Source of the DNA: Smittium mucronatum
Lineage: Eukaryota > Kickxellomycota > Harpellomycetes > Harpellales > Legeriomycetaceae
Reading direction: 5' to 3'
NCBI GenBank assembly: GCA_001953115.1
Contig: LSSL01002070.1
Span: 1 to 22,514 of the forward strand
Length of the DNA stretch: 22,514 nucleotides
Positions 20,466-22,514 of the stretch are shown here, piece by piece. A program made the translations under genes and the position numbers. The notes beneath the pieces were generated by a model. It was not told the DNA's origin. It made no database searches and was given only the letters and a program-made list of their open reading frames with translations. Each line of letters starts with the position of its first letter. Position 1 is the first letter of the stretch.

Positions 20466-20670
20466 AAACTCTGATTGAAAATTATAGGATTCTTTTTTTG
20501 TACGTTTTAAAAATAATAAATGTTCAGCCGATAATACGAATCTTATTTTTAACGTAGCAAAAAATAAAAATTTTCTTTAAATTTTTTTTTAGTAGGCAAT
20601 AATGTAGCTTTGATCTATTCATGTTATTTGAATCAAACAGGTAAAATGCCGAGTTTGAGGAGAGGGTGGG

Positions 20671-20809
20671 GGCTCAAAAAAGGTGATTTTTTCGGTTCTA
20701 ATTTGAGGTACCAGCCTAATGATCGAATTGGGAATAAACTTCTCGGTAATTCCATGATTTCTGACAATCATTTATGTAATGTAGTAATATGTCACCGCAT
20801 TTTTGAGCC
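20671..20809. repeat. 139-bp element bounded by inverted repeats in a GC island
   Basis: GGCTCAAAAAAGGTGA (20671-20686) matches the reverse complement of 20792-20809 (GGCTCAAAAATGCGGTGA), allowing a small bulge. The arms enclose about 105 bp. The first line is about 45% GC, well above its surroundings. I see no matching target-site duplication at the ends, so a MITE is not established; a structured RNA is another option. Confidence 0.55.
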
Positions 20810-22514
20810 GATTCTCAGTTAAATAGAAAACTATAATGAAGAATATAAAGGTTATTTAGATTTTTTTTTTACTAATAATTTTATTAACTATATATATAAT
20901 TTTTGGGTTCTAAATTTAATTGTTTTTAAAAAATAATTAAAGTAAATCATAATTAGATTGTTCAGAAAAATAAAATAAAATAAACTAGCTGATTAACAAA
21001 TATGTGTAAAGAATTTTATTAGTTTATTTCAAATTTTCCGTTTTTTCCTGATAATTCGAGTTTAAATTTCATAAACTTGAAATTTTGTAATTTTCCAAAA
21101 TTAATATTTGATAAAAGTATTACATATTTGTCATAATTGCCTGAAAAATTCCGTGACTAGTAAAATAAAATCTCATTTTGTTAAAATTTTTCCTCCTATA
21201 CCAAGATTTTCATTTTTAATGGTTATGATGCAAAAAGAATTCAAAAAATGTAATGATATCAATAATAATGTCTTTATTCTACATGCGACATCATGGGAGG
21301 AAATTTGGTTGGGATTTTGAATACCTGAATATTAATTAATTTCCACATTTTTCGTGGATGTAAAATAATTTCATAAAGCCAATAACGATTATTTCCGAGT
21401 TTATAATTTGTGAAGTAAAATCAATATAATTTAAAAATCGTATTCTAAACCCAAATTTTTATGATCAATACCGATCAATGAGTAAAAAAAATCTAAAAAA
21501 GATAAAAGACATAATATAATATACAAGTGTTAATTTCCGAATTTTGAATCCCTTAGTTTTTTTTGTTTCAAAATTGTATTTTTTTCTTAAAATAAAATAA
21601 AAATAAAAAAGCATATAGTTTCTCCCAAAAATGCATTGGAATAATATTTTTTATTATATATAAAACTAATTTTTTGGTCCTAAAAATCCAAAAATATCAC
21701 ATTTAAAAAAAAAAACATGACTGAAATTATTTTAAATAGCGATTAATTAAAAGTTTTAAACTATCTATTTTTTCTGAAATTTAGATTTGAATTCTATTAA
21801 CATTAACATTTACTATATTATTATTTTTTTAAAAAAAAAATCGCTAAAGTTATCTTAATATTTAGTAGTAAAAATAATGAAATAGTTAAAATACACCATA
21901 TTGTAAAAGATTAAGTTTTGAAAGAGTTCAAAAAAAAAAGTATATTAATTAAAAAATATATATCGATTAATAATTTCTATAAATATAAATTCAACTAAAT
22001 AAGCTATTAATAGTAAATTTTTATTTTTATTCAAATTACAGGTTGAATTTTTTATAGCGATTTATAAATTTTCAGATAAATAAATTAAATATTATACTAT
22101 AATTTTAAAAAATTTATAGAAATTTGTGGCGTTAAAAGCAGTTATAAAAAGTGGAGGGGTAGATGGTTAAAAAAATTTTAGTATAAAAAATTACTTTAAA
22201 TTTATCATACCTTGTATTTTATTAAATTACGTTCAAATTATTATCATCATATCTTATCCTGTTAAACTAATTTATCATTCAATTTTAATTTTAATTAACT
22301 TAGATTATATTCTATTTTATAACTTTTTATTAACTTCAAAATAAATTTCCCGTAAAAAAAAAAAAAAAACTTAGATTATACTCTAAAATTCTAGTTATTT
22401 TACTATAAAATTGAAGAAAATTCATAGCATTATTGTCTAGCACTTAACTAGTTATTTTGATTTAAAAAATTTATCTTCATTTCATGCACTGAATAATATT
22501 TTTTAAATATACAT

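Larger units (their letters stand above)
19666..22514. other. AT-rich non-coding region downstream of SulP
   Basis: No supportable gene. Open frames (70 codons at 20610-20822 and at 21108-21320) have no family motif. It holds a strong small hairpin (20427-20465), a GC island with a longer inverted repeat (20671-20809), and a G-rich patch at 22151-22160. From about 20.83 kb to the end it resembles the central desert, with long A and T runs. Confidence 0.7.

Noticed and set aside
979..20603. Shared words AGCCAGCTT (979, 20229) and TAGGCAATAAT (991, 20593)
   Set aside because: The words are in different order and spacing in the two regions, so a collinear repeat is not supported.
20610..20822. 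70-codon frame in the GC island
   Set aside because: No recognisable motif; open length is explained by the higher GC, and the inverted repeat overlaps it.

Overview
The window looks like nuclear DNA from an AT-rich fungus. Three things support this: genes split by short introns (59-263 nt) with GTAA/GTAT-type donors and T-rich acceptors ending in TAG; a mitochondria-directed pentatricopeptide-repeat (PPR) protein; and a SulP anion transporter with the signature seen in fungal permeases. CTG codons fall where leucine is expected in the PPR repeats, which argues against the CTG-serine yeasts. I cannot place it further. Early-diverging lineages and AT-rich Taphrinomycotina are both possible.

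Layout, all genes on the + strand: (1) 1-234, the 3' end of a flavin reductase gene cut by the window edge. (2) 235-2037, a spacer. (3) 2038-2589, a complete intronless paralogue of that reductase. (4) 2948-6462, a seven-exon gene for a PPR protein of about 982 residues. (5) 6463-17228, about 10.8 kb with no credible gene. Its core, about 6.7-15.7 kb, is extremely AT-rich: lines I counted ran from about 3% to 20% GC, with coding exons at 33-38%. It ends in a less AT-rich block holding a GC island near 16.74-16.86 kb. (6) 17229-19665, a four-exon gene for a 670-residue SulP transporter with a C-terminal STAS domain. (7) 19666-22514, AT-rich non-coding sequence with two inverted repeats near 20.4 and 20.7 kb.

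The genes do not form an obvious pathway. The reductases are cytosolic flavin/quinone redox enzymes, the PPR protein should act on mitochondrial RNA, and the transporter moves sulfate or a similar anion. I found no CRISPR array, convincing tRNA or rRNA, intact transposon or gene cluster, and no clear new system. The items most worth following up are the gene desert, the two GC islands with inverted repeats, the recurring + strand G-tracts, and the unresolved first intron of the PPR gene. GC figures are hand counts of single lines, and splice sites were inferred from reading frame and motif alone.
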